5,285 nucleotides of DNA from an uncultured Clostridia bacterium (GTDB lineage Bacteria; Bacillota_A; Clostridia; Christensenellales; CAG-138), in NCBI GenBank assembly GCA_947302865.1, contig CAMYWS010000100.1, positions 1 through 5,285 of the forward strand, in the 5' to 3' direction. Below the pieces are notes generated by a model. The model was given only the letters and a program-made list of their open reading frames with translations. It was not told where the DNA came from and ran no database searches. This document shows positions 1 to 5,285 of the stretch, piece by piece. Both the position numbers and the translations under genes were made by a program. The first letter of the stretch is position 1. Each line of letters opens with the position of its first letter.

Positions 1-75
1 TGTCATGCCGAAGCGGTGGAATCCGCTTCCAATGAATCTTTGCCGAATGTGGTTCTGTACGATCCGTGGTTATAA
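1..75 (+). CDS. C-terminal tail of an unidentified upstream gene (5' end outside window)
   Basis: Frame 1 is open from the first base to a TAA at 73-75 and gives a 24-residue tail ending NVVLYDPWL. The codons look like those of a real gene of this genome (GCG, GTG, CTG, TAC, CCG) and the composition is ordinary for a protein. The other two plus-strand frames give less natural peptides. I do not recognise the protein. In NHLM clusters the gene before the exporter is often a precursor, a maturation enzyme or a regulator, but nothing in these few residues supports one of these. It is separated from the exporter genes by about 450 bases that include a promoter candidate, so it is probably not in the same primary transcript. 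With so short an open frame, chance is a real alternative. Confidence 0.4.
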   Translation, partial: CHAEAVESASNESLPNVVLYDPWL

Positions 76-123
76 AATGCCCTCCTTTTTCTCACAAATC
101 CGTCCTTTGCAATTCACCGTTTT

Positions 124-142
124 GTATAAAGCTTCTTTATGC
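124..142 (+). repeat. Short AT-rich hairpin
   Basis: Bases 124-131 and 135-142 pair over 8 positions (one G-T) around the 3-base loop CTT. The stem is AT-rich and is not followed by a T-run, so it is a poor terminator. It lies about 50 bases after the upstream stop codon and could mark the 3' end of that transcript. Chance is equally possible. Confidence 0.25.
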
Positions 143-168
143 AGTGCGGCATACAGCTGATCAATCCT

Positions 169-213
169 GCAGCAAAAGTGCCGAAAACCCCGATAAGTTG
201 CTGCGTTTTCCGG
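169..213 (+). repeat. Two overlapping, mutually exclusive stem-loops
   Basis: Stem A pairs GCAGCAA (169-175) perfectly with TTGCTGC (198-204). Stem B pairs CCGAAAAC (181-188) with GTTTTCCGG (205-213) with one bulged C. The 5' arm of B lies in the loop of A and its 3' arm begins immediately after A, leaving no linker to cross stem A, so the two would be alternatives rather than a stable pseudoknot. Stem A is followed by GTTTT, which is at best a weak terminator tail. Their position upstream of the best promoter means they would be transcribed only by read-through or from a promoter further upstream. No known riboswitch class is recognised. Confidence 0.25.
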
Positions 214-263
214 ATGCTTCATCCATGGTGACAGTATAATACAGGGTGGGCAGGCAGCGGCGC

Positions 264-284
264 ATCCCGCGCCGGCGGGGGGAT
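264..284 (+). repeat. GC-rich hairpin before the AT patch
   Basis: CCCGC (266-270) pairs with GCGGG (275-279) around GCCG. An alternative outer pairing is ATCCC (264-268) with GGGAT (280-284). The sequence after it is ATTTATTA, not a clean T-run. It could act as a weak terminator for read-through from upstream, insulating the exporter promoter, but the sequence does not prove this. Confidence 0.25.
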
Positions 285-300
285 TTATTACGATATTATA

Positions 301-329
301 TTGATTTACGGCAGCATTTCTGTTATTAT
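301..329 (+). promoter_or_regulatory. Candidate sigma-A type promoter for the exporter operon
   Basis: A -35 element TTGATT (301-306, four of six consensus bases) is separated by 17 bases from TATTAT (324-329). The -10 is preceded by TGT, giving an extended -10 (TGnTATTAT). Spacing and orientation are right for the adaptor gene, and transcription would begin near 336, leaving a leader of about 185 bases before the ATG at 523. Competing -10-like sites, TATAAT at 235-240 and at 344-349, have poor -35 partners. In AT-only DNA such matches arise easily, hence the moderate confidence. Confidence 0.45.
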
Positions 330-351
330 ATTAAATCAGGATATATAATAA
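323..351. promoter_or_regulatory. 9-bp inverted repeat overlapping the -10, possible operator
   Basis: TTATTATAT (323-331) is the exact reverse complement of ATATAATAA (343-351), with an 11-base spacer. It covers the candidate -10 element and the expected start of transcription, a typical place for repressor binding. The sequence TATTATATT at 324-332 also occurs as a direct copy at 294-302, 30 bp upstream, or about three helical turns. No known operator consensus is recognised, and AT-only sequence makes chance repeats more likely. Confidence 0.3.
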
Positions 352-361
352 TTCAACAGCA

Positions 362-375
362 CGTATCCGGATACG
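362..375. repeat. Perfect 14-bp palindrome in the leader
   Basis: CGTATCCGGATACG reads the same on both strands, with no mismatch. It lies about 26 bases after the expected transcription start and 148 bases before the adaptor start codon. It could be a dimeric regulator's binding site or a small RNA hairpin. It matches no operator known to me. Confidence 0.35.
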
Positions 376-401
376 GCAAAACGGGCATAAGACGCATCAC
401 C

Positions 402-417
402 GGACAGGATCCTGTCC
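402..417. repeat. Perfect 16-bp palindrome in the leader
   Basis: GGACAGGATCCTGTCC is perfectly self-complementary. In RNA it could fold as a 6-bp stem with loop GATC, followed by UGUUUGG, which is too T-poor for a good terminator. Its centre is 41 bp from the centre of the palindrome at 362-375, close to four helical turns, so both could be presented on the same DNA face. Confidence 0.4.
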
Positions 418-511
418 TGTTTGGAATGTTTGCGCGAAGAACGCGCCCGGCGGCGGAACCAAACGGAAACCGGCATACGGGTCCGGACGAACCGGATTCC
501 CGGAAAAAAGC

Positions 512-518
512 GAGGAAG
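512..518 (+). promoter_or_regulatory. Ribosome binding site of the adaptor gene
   Basis: GAGGAAG lies just before the ATG at 523, with 7 bases between the AGG core (513-515) and the start codon. This decides the start. The same frame is open back to a TTG at 421, but that codon has no Shine-Dalgarno sequence and the extra 34 residues would be an unlikely Arg-rich stretch. Confidence 0.75.
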
Positions 519-522
519 AAAC

Positions 523-945
523 ATGGCGGAGAACGATCAAACATTATTCCGAAAAAAAGCAATGGACAAGATTTCCTCACCGGAGCAGCTGACGGATTAT
601 CTCAGGGTTACGTCGCCGCGGATGTGGATCATCATTGCGGCTGTGGCGCTGCTTCTGGCTGCCGGTATCGTGTGGAGCGCGATCGGATCGATCGAGATCG
701 TGAAGGACGTGCACATCGTCGTTTCGGACGGCGAGGCGCGGATCGTCACGCTGATCCCGTCCGACGTCGAAGCGGGAATGATCGTGCGGATCGACGGAGA
801 AGAGTATCTTGTCAGCAAAACGGAAGAGGACGAATTCGGCATCAAGACCGGGCTTGCGTACGTTGAGCTGCCGGACGGTAAATATCTGGGAAAGATCGTA
901 ACGGGCGAAATCAAACTGATCCGGTATATTCTCGGAGACAGATAA
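523..945 (+). CDS. Mini HlyD-like membrane-fusion/adaptor protein of an NHLM-type exporter
   Basis: A 140-residue membrane protein that I take to be a shortened relative of the NHLM bacteriocin secretion protein (HlyD family). Residues 8-34 (LFRKKAMDKISSPEQLTDYL and following) match the conserved start of that family as I recall it. One transmembrane helix spans about residues 34-56. The rest (57-140) looks like the C-terminal beta-rich adaptor domain: IPSDVEAGMIVRIDGEEY resembles the 'xPxxDxxxIxxGMxVxI' strand region, and LPDGKYLGKIVTGEI resembles the family's end. Typical HlyD adaptors are about 400 residues. The lipoyl domains and coiled-coil hairpin are absent, which fits a cell without an outer membrane. 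The stop is 6 bases before the peptidase-transporter gene, so it probably works as a small membrane partner of that exporter. I found no frameshift sign, so it looks like a compact intact gene. A role in assembly or cargo handling is inference. Confidence 0.8.
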   Translation: MAENDQTLFRKKAMDKISSPEQLTDYLRVTSPRMWIIIAAVALLLAAGIVWSAIGSIEIVKDVHIVVSDGEARIVTLIPSDVEAGMIVRIDGEEYLVSKTEEDEFGIKTGLAYVELPDGKYLGKIVTGEIKLIRYILGDR

Positions 946-951
946 ACGGCG

Positions 952-3135
952 ATGGTAAGACGGAACGGAAAACAAACGCTCACAAAGGGCGTTGCCAGAG
1001 TCCCGGTTATGATGCAGCTTGAATGGCTGGAGTGCGGCGCTGCATCTCTGGCTATGATTTTGGCTTATTACGGGAAATGGGTTCCGATCGAACAGGTGCG
1101 TACGGACTGCAGCGTCTCGCGGGACGGCGTCAACGCGGAGAAGATCTATCTTGCGGCAAAGTCGTACGGGCTTGACGTGAAGGTCTTTAAGATGTCGCCG
1201 GAAGAGCTTCGCGAAAAAGGACGGTTTCCGTGCATCATTCACTGGAATATGAACCATTTCGTCGTGCTGAAAGGGTTCCGGGGAAAATACGTCTATCTGA
1301 ACGACTCGGCGCGCGGAGCGGTCCGTGTCACGAAGAAGGAGTTCGACGAATCCTTCACCGGCATCGTGATGATCATGAAGCCGACGGAACGGTTTCAGCG
1401 GGACGGAAAGCCCGCGAGCATCTACGCGTTCGCAAAGAAGCGGCTGTCCGGCATGGGCGGGGCGATCGCGTTCATTGCCGCTGTGATGCTGATCTTCTAC
1501 ATATTCAATATCGTAAACTTTGTCGCGTCGCGGTTTTTTGTCGACCACCTGCTTCTGGAACAGAACGAGCAGTGGGCGGAACCGTTCCTTGCCGTTCTGC
1601 TCGTGCTCAGCGTCGTACAGATCGCCGCAGAATGGGCGCGCGCGGTCTATTCGCTTCGGATAAACGGCAAGATGGCGGCGATCGGCAGCACGTCCTATAT
1701 GTGGAAAGTGCTCAGGATGCCTATGGACTTTTTCGTGCAGCGCCGTCCGGGCGACATTCAGGCCCGCGAGGCGATGAACGCTTCCATTGCGGGCGTGTTC
1801 GTGAATTCGCTCGCGCCGCTGGCGATGAATACGGTGGCGGTCGGGCTGTATCTCGTCCTGATGCTGCGCAGAAGCGTTATCCTTTCCCTGTTCGGAATTG
1901 CGGTCCTTACGGCGAACGTCTTCCTGTCCGGAAGCGTCTCGCGGCGGCGGATCAATATCACGCGCGTACGCCTGCGGGACGAAAGCAAACGGGATTCGAC
2001 CGCGCTTGCCGGCATCGACTTGATCGAATCCATTAAGGCAAACGGCGCCGAAAGCAGCTTTTTCCGCCGCTGGGCCGGTTATCAGGCGCTCGTCAATCTG
2101 CAGACGGTGGAAGAGAAAAAGGTCGAGCAGTACCTCGGTCAGCTTCCGCTGTTCCTGGTCACGCTCGCAAACTATGCAGTTCTGGCGATCGGTGTGTATC
2201 TGACGATCCGCGGTGAGTTCACGCTCGGTGCGGTACTGATGTTTCAGGGCTTTATGAGCTCGTTCCTGTCGCCGGCGATGTCGTTTGTAAACGCCGGTCA
2301 GACGATGCAGGAGATGCGGGCGCAGATGGAACGCGTGGAGGACGTCATGCAGTATCGGGACGACGAAGCGTTCCGGGAAGCGGAGGAAAGCGCGGAAGAC
2401 GTGATCGGAAAGATCCGTGGAGGGATCGAACTGAAAAACGTGACGTTCGGCTACTCCAAAGCGAGCGCGCCGATCATCGAGAACTTTTCGCTTTCCGTGA
2501 AGCCCGGGCAATGGATCGCGCTGGTCGGACCGTCCGGCTGCGGGAAATCCACGATCGCAGGCATGGTCGCGGGGCTGTATCAGCCGTGGTCGGGCGAGAT
2601 CCTGTACGACGGCAAGCCGCGGAGCGCGTACCCGCGGGAGGCGCTTTCGAGCTCGCTCACGGTCATCGATCAGGAGCCGTCGCTGTTTGAAGGCACAGTG
2701 AGCAACAATATCCGGATGTGGGACAGCTCGATCATGGATTTCGAGGTTGTCTGCGCGGCGCGCGACGCGGCGATTCACAAGGACGTTTCCGAGATGGTAA
2801 ACGGGTATCAGCATAAGCTTCGCAGCGGCGGACGGAATCTGTCCGGCGGACAGCGTCAGCGGCTGGAGATCGCGCGGGCGCTTGCGATGGATCCCTCCGT
2901 TCTGATTCTGGATGAGGCGACGTCCGCGCTGGACGCGGCGACGGAATACGAGGTCTTCAGCGCCATACGCAACAGGGGCATTACCTGCATCGTTATTACG
3001 CACAGGCTCTCCGTAGCGAGAGACTGCGATGAAATTATCGTTCTGGATCACGGGAAGGCGGTCGAACACGGCACGCACGGTTCCCTCATGGAAAAGAACG
3101 GCGCATACGCAAAACTGATCGCAAGCGAATCGTGA
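952..3135 (+). CDS. NHLM-type peptidase-containing ABC transporter (C39 peptidase, permease, ATPase)
   Basis: A 727-residue PCAT, the usual length, that cleaves a leader peptide on the cytoplasmic side and exports the mature product. Residues 15-145 are a C39 cysteine peptidase: oxyanion Gln22, nucleophile Cys28 (LECGAASLA), His102 (NHFVVL) and Asp118 (LNDSARG), so it should be active. The common Asp-Pro is Asp-Ser here. Six membrane helices lie near 168-192, 209-227, 280-304, 308-326, 396-417 and 424-446. The ATPase domain (about 491-727) has A-loop Tyr501, Walker A GPSGCGKST (526-534), Q-loop Gln574, signature LSGGQ (630-634), Walker B LILDE (651-655), D-loop SALD (658-661) and switch His684; all are intact. 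It best fits the NHLM bacteriocin peptidase/ATP-binding family. The start at ATG 952 has a distant GGAGA (934-938, 13-base gap), so translation is probably coupled to the adaptor gene; starting at Met20 would trim the peptidase. The cargo gene is not in the window. Function is secure; specificity is unknown. Confidence 0.93.
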   Translation: MVRRNGKQTLTKGVARVPVMMQLEWLECGAASLAMILAYYGKWVPIEQVRTDCSVSRDGVNAEKIYLAAKSYGLDVKVFKMSPEELREKGRFPCIIHWNMNHFVVLKGFRGKYVYLNDSARGAVRVTKKEFDESFTGIVMIMKPTERFQRDGKPASIYAFAKKRLSGMGGAIAFIAAVMLIFYIFNIVNFVASRFFVDHLLLEQNEQWAEPFLAVLLVLSVVQIAAEWARAVYSLRINGKMAAIGSTSYMWKVLRMPMDFFVQRRPGDIQAREAMNASIAGVFVNSLAPLAMNTVAVGLYLVLMLRRSVILSLFGIAVLTANVFLSGSVSRRRINITRVRLRDESKRDSTALAGIDLIESIKANGAESSFFRRWAGYQALVNLQTVEEKKVEQYLGQLPLFLVTLANYAVLAIGVYLTIRGEFTLGAVLMFQGFMSSFLSPAMSFVNAGQTMQEMRAQMERVEDVMQYRDDEAFREAEESAEDVIGKIRGGIELKNVTFGYSKASAPIIENFSLSVKPGQWIALVGPSGCGKSTIAGMVAGLYQPWSGEILYDGKPRSAYPREALSSSLTVIDQEPSLFEGTVSNNIRMWDSSIMDFEVVCAARDAAIHKDVSEMVNGYQHKLRSGGRNLSGGQRQRLEIARALAMDPSVLILDEATSALDAATEYEVFSAIRNRGITCIVITHRLSVARDCDEIIVLDHGKAVEHGTHGSLMEKNGAYAKLIASES

Positions 3136-3137
3136 GG
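3134..3137 (+). promoter_or_regulatory. Ribosome binding site overlapping the upstream stop codon
   Basis: GAGG overlaps the TGA stop (3133-3135) of the peptidase-transporter gene and lies 7 bases before the ATG at 3145. It supports that start and implies translational coupling, so that the two ABC subunits would be made together. Confidence 0.65.
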
Positions 3138-3144
3138 CACCGTC

Positions 3145-5285
3145 ATGAGCTTGTTTAAGGAACAACTGAATGAACGGAATAATACGGACCAGCGGCTTCT
3201 GGAGAATTCTTTCGACGAGATCGCGGGCGTCGTTCTCGGGTCACGCCCGATCATCCGGAACGAGGACAAGCGGGACGTCGCGAAGAATGCGATCGACGAG
3301 ATCCTGCAGTTTTTCGAATTGAGACCGCTCGACATACCGGAGAGCTTCGTCGACATTTCCGATCTCACGGAGTACTATCAGCAGGCGTACGGCATGATGT
3401 ACCGCGAGGTCGAGCTGAAAGACAGCTGGTACCTCGACGCATTCGGACCGATCCTCGCGTTCACGAAGGACAATCAGACGCCCGTCGCGTTGATCCCCGG
3501 AAACTTCGGCGGATACAGTTTCAACGATCCGGTGACGAAAAAACGGCTGCGGGTCACACGACGCAGCGCGGCGAGGTTCGAAACGGCGGCGTTGAGCTTC
3601 TGCCGTCCGTTCCCGCAAAAGGAAATTGAGCCGATCGAACTGATCCGCTTTATCCGGAAATCGGTTCCCTTGGGCGAACGGCTCCTGCTCAACGCGTCAC
3701 GGCTCCTCGTCCTGGCGATCGGGCTGATCCTGCCGTATCTCGTCAAGCTGCTGACGGGACCTGTGGCCGGCTCCGGAAGCGCCGAACCGCTGATCGGGGT
3801 TTCCGTCTGCATGATTTGTATTCTGGTCTCCATGCATCTGTTCAGCGTCGTGAAAGGGCTTCTCACCGGGAGACAGATGCAGAAAACGCTCACCGCAGTA
3901 CGCACTGCGGTGATGACGCGCCTGCTGTCGCTCCCCGTCGGGTTCTTTCAGCGTTTCGGCGCGGGCGAGATGAAAACGCGCGCGGACGCCGTCGTAAGTT
4001 TTGCGGAGCAGTATCTGAACGTCACGACGACGATGGGATTAACGCTGATTACGTCTCTTCTGTACTTTTTCGTGATCTACCGTCAGGCACGCGCACTGCT
4101 GCCGGCGGCGGTCGCGTACGTTCTGGTGATGCTTCTCCTGTCGCTGATCATGGTCCGCATGGAACGGAAATTTTATGAGCGGAGCATGGAGATCCAGGCA
4201 GAAGAGGCGGGTTTCAGCTATTCCCTGATTACCGGCGTCCGGAAGATCCGGCTCGTCGGCGCGGAAAAGCGGATGTTCGCGCGGTGGATGAAACTGTATT
4301 CGGAAAAGGCGGGACTGGTCTACCGTCCTCCGCTGCTGATCAAGATCAGCAGCGCCGTAACCTCGGGGATCGGTCTCCTTTCCATGATTCTTGTTTACCG
4401 GCTCGCGCTCAAACACGAAGTGGACGCGCCCTCGTTCTTTGCGTTTTCCGCGGCGTACGGTTCCATCGTCAGCATGGTGACCGCCGCGTTCGGCGTCACG
4501 TTTACGGCGTATCAGATCCGTCCGCTGCTGAAGATCGCGGAGCCGATCCTGAAAACGGCTCCGGAGGAAACGAAGGACAAGGAGATCATAACGAAGCTGA
4601 CCGGCAGGATCGACCTCGACCGCGTTTCGTTCCGCTACGACAAGGATGCTCCGTACGTCTTTCAGAACGTGTCTTTGAGGATCAATCCGAAAGAATACGT
4701 CGCGGTTGTCGGAAAGAGCGGCTGCGGCAAATCCACGCTGATGCGGCTGATCCTCGGTTTTGAGAAGCCGGAAACCGGCGCTGTTTTCTTCGACGGTAAA
4801 AATCTCCGCAATCTGAATCTTTCCTGTCTTCATAAGATGATCGGGACCGTGCTGCAGAACAACGATCTGTTTCCCGGCGATATCTACAGCAACATCGCAG
4901 CCATGAAGCCGGGGCTTTCCGTGGAGGAAGCGTGGGACGCCGCGGAGAAGGCGGGCATCGCCGACGACATCCGCGAAATGCCGATGGGCATGCGAACGTT
5001 CGTTTCAGAGGGGCGCGGCACGCTGTCCGGCGGACAGAAGCAGCGGATTCTGATCGCGCGGGTGATCGCTGCGAAGCCGAAGGTGCTGGTGTTCGACGAG
5101 GCGACGTCGGCGCTGGACAACGTTGCGCAGAAGAAAGTATCCGACGCGCTGGATGCGATGCGCTGCACGCGCATCGTGATCGCGCACAGGATCTCCACCG
5201 TCAGGCACTGCGACCGGATCATCGTGATCGACGGAGGAAGAATCGTTGAGGAAGGAAGCTTCGACGAGCTGATCGCAAAGAACGG
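3145..5285 (+). CDS. NHLM-type ABC transporter permease/ATP-binding protein (3' end outside window)
   Basis: Open from ATG 3145 to the window end: 713 complete codons and two bases, no stop. By comparison with homologues only some 10-25 residues should be missing. The N-terminal region (about 1-165) has no obvious membrane helix and no intact catalytic motif. Six membrane helices follow near 180-203, 215-237, 297-312, 314-336, 395-417 and 427-455. LPVGFFQRFGAGEMKTRADA (263-282) is the cytoplasmic coupling region typical of type I exporters. The ATPase domain (about 488-713) has A-loop Tyr498, Walker A GKSGCGKST (523-531), Q-loop Gln571, LSGGQ (627-631), Walker B VLVFDE (647-652), SALD (655-658) and switch His681, all intact. 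It fits the NHLM bacteriocin 'ATP-binding protein' family, which accompanies the peptidase-containing transporter. It probably pairs with that gene's product or forms a second exporter; which is not settled by sequence. The N-terminal region may be a degenerate C39-like domain (see findings). Confidence 0.9.
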   Translation, partial: MSLFKEQLNERNNTDQRLLENSFDEIAGVVLGSRPIIRNEDKRDVAKNAIDEILQFFELRPLDIPESFVDISDLTEYYQQAYGMMYREVELKDSWYLDAFGPILAFTKDNQTPVALIPGNFGGYSFNDPVTKKRLRVTRRSAARFETAALSFCRPFPQKEIEPIELIRFIRKSVPLGERLLLNASRLLVLAIGLILPYLVKLLTGPVAGSGSAEPLIGVSVCMICILVSMHLFSVVKGLLTGRQMQKTLTAVRTAVMTRLLSLPVGFFQRFGAGEMKTRADAVVSFAEQYLNVTTTMGLTLITSLLYFFVIYRQARALLPAAVAYVLVMLLLSLIMVRMERKFYERSMEIQAEEAGFSYSLITGVRKIRLVGAEKRMFARWMKLYSEKAGLVYRPPLLIKISSAVTSGIGLLSMILVYRLALKHEVDAPSFFAFSAAYGSIVSMVTAAFGVTFTAYQIRPLLKIAEPILKTAPEETKDKEIITKLTGRIDLDRVSFRYDKDAPYVFQNVSLRINPKEYVAVVGKSGCGKSTLMRLILGFEKPETGAVFFDGKNLRNLNLSCLHKMIGTVLQNNDLFPGDIYSNIAAMKPGLSVEEAWDAAEKAGIADDIREMPMGMRTFVSEGRGTLSGGQKQRILIARVIAAKPKVLVFDEATSALDNVAQKKVSDALDAMRCTRIVIAHRISTVRHCDRIIVIDGGRIVEEGSFDELIAKN
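4331..4354 (+). repeat. 11-bp inverted repeat inside the second ABC gene
   Basis: Bases 4331-4341 are the exact reverse complement of 4344-4354, with only AA between. It lies in codons 396-403 (PLLIKISS) in the fifth membrane helix of the second transporter. The messenger could form a strong stem there, with the innermost pairs opening to make a loop. No T-run follows, so it is not a terminator. Confidence 0.5.

Larger units (their letters stand above)
76..522. other. Intergenic region with promoter and palindromes, no gene seen
   Basis: These 447 bases hold no convincing coding region. The long frames across them run on into the shadow of the adaptor gene or translate to Arg-rich, low-plausibility peptides. 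A 51-codon frame from the ATG at 5 to the TGA near 157 lacks a visible ribosome site and has unlikely composition. The region changes character along its length: mixed sequence with weak hairpins (76-245), a GC-rich hairpin (264-284), an AT-only stretch (284-355), then GC-rich sequence with palindromes (360-510). No strong intrinsic terminator, meaning a GC-rich stem followed by a T-run, is seen after the upstream stop codon. Confidence 0.65.

Noticed and set aside
77..100. AGGAGG-like sequence on the minus strand (CCTCC at about 81-85)
   Set aside because: No ATG, GTG or TTG start lies at the right distance on the minus strand, and one of the frames there stops before the window edge.
235..240. 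Perfect TATAAT -10 hexamer
   Set aside because: No credible -35 lies at 16-18 bases, there is no TG extension, and the GC-rich hairpin at 264-284 follows it. It was kept only as a minor alternative promoter.
421..522. Extension of the adaptor frame to a TTG at 421
   Set aside because: There is no Shine-Dalgarno sequence and the extension is Arg-rich and unlike adaptor N-termini, whereas ATG 523 has GAGGAAG at good spacing.
681..699. Four GATC sites in 19 bases
   Set aside because: GATC is common throughout because of preferred ATC isoleucine codons after G-ending codons. This cluster encodes the Ile-rich end of the adaptor's membrane helix and needs no other explanation.
246..866. 206-codon plus-strand frame crossing the leader and the adaptor gene
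   Set aside because: It overlaps the adaptor in another frame, has Arg/Gly-rich low-plausibility composition, and lacks a ribosome site.
577..3165. 862-codon open frame on the minus strand, antisense to the adaptor and peptidase-transporter genes
   Set aside because: Its protein is rich in Arg, His, Asp and Gln with no recognisable domain or membrane segment. It is the mirror of a strongly biased, GC-rich coding strand that carries unmistakable C39 and ABC motifs.
4039..4833. 264-codon minus-strand frame opposite the second transporter
   Set aside because: Arg/Asp/His-rich composition and complete overlap with a well-supported ABC gene mark it as a codon-bias shadow.
1..5285. CRISPR array, tRNA, rRNA, insertion sequence or attachment site
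   Set aside because: No regularly spaced repeats, no tRNA-like cloverleaf, no transposase motif and no flanking direct repeats were seen on either strand.

Overview
The window looks like the export module of a ribosomally made peptide (RiPP/bacteriocin) cluster of the NHLM type (nitrile-hydratase-leader / Nif11-like leader microcin). It is probably from a GC-rich member of the Clostridia or a related Firmicute. The case for a Gram-positive host is indirect: purine-rich GAGG-type Shine-Dalgarno sites, a membrane-fusion protein cut down to about 140 residues with no room for a periplasm-spanning hairpin, and best recalled resemblance to clostridial NHLM exporters. No genus can be named from the sequence.

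Layout. Bases 1-75 are the last 24 codons of an upstream gene I cannot identify. Bases 76-522 hold no convincing gene. They contain several inverted repeats, an AT-only patch with the best promoter candidate (TTGATT, 17 bp, extended TGT-TATTAT at 301-329) overlapped by a 9-bp inverted repeat, then two perfect palindromes (362-375 and 402-417) in what would be the 5' leader. Three tightly packed plus-strand genes follow: a mini HlyD-like adaptor (523-945), a C39 peptidase-containing ABC transporter (952-3135), and a second ABC half-transporter (3145 to beyond the window end). The gaps between them are 6 and 9 bases, so this is almost certainly one operon.

How the genes work together. By family knowledge, the C39 domain of the second gene cuts the leader from a precursor, usually after a double-glycine type site, while the ABC core exports the mature peptide. 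The third gene supplies another complete permease-ATPase half, and the small adaptor sits beside them in the membrane. Both ATPase domains look intact. My main observation is that the roughly 165-residue N-terminal region of the third gene can be laid over the C39 domain of the second, with the catalytic Cys and His replaced and the Asp kept. That suggests one active and one degenerate peptidase-like domain in an asymmetric exporter.

No precursor peptide, modification enzyme, immunity gene or dedicated regulator is visible. The cargo must be encoded outside the window, so its chemistry cannot be told from here. The exporter family is known. The less usual elements are the shortened adaptor, the putative dead C39-like domain, and the palindrome-rich leader.
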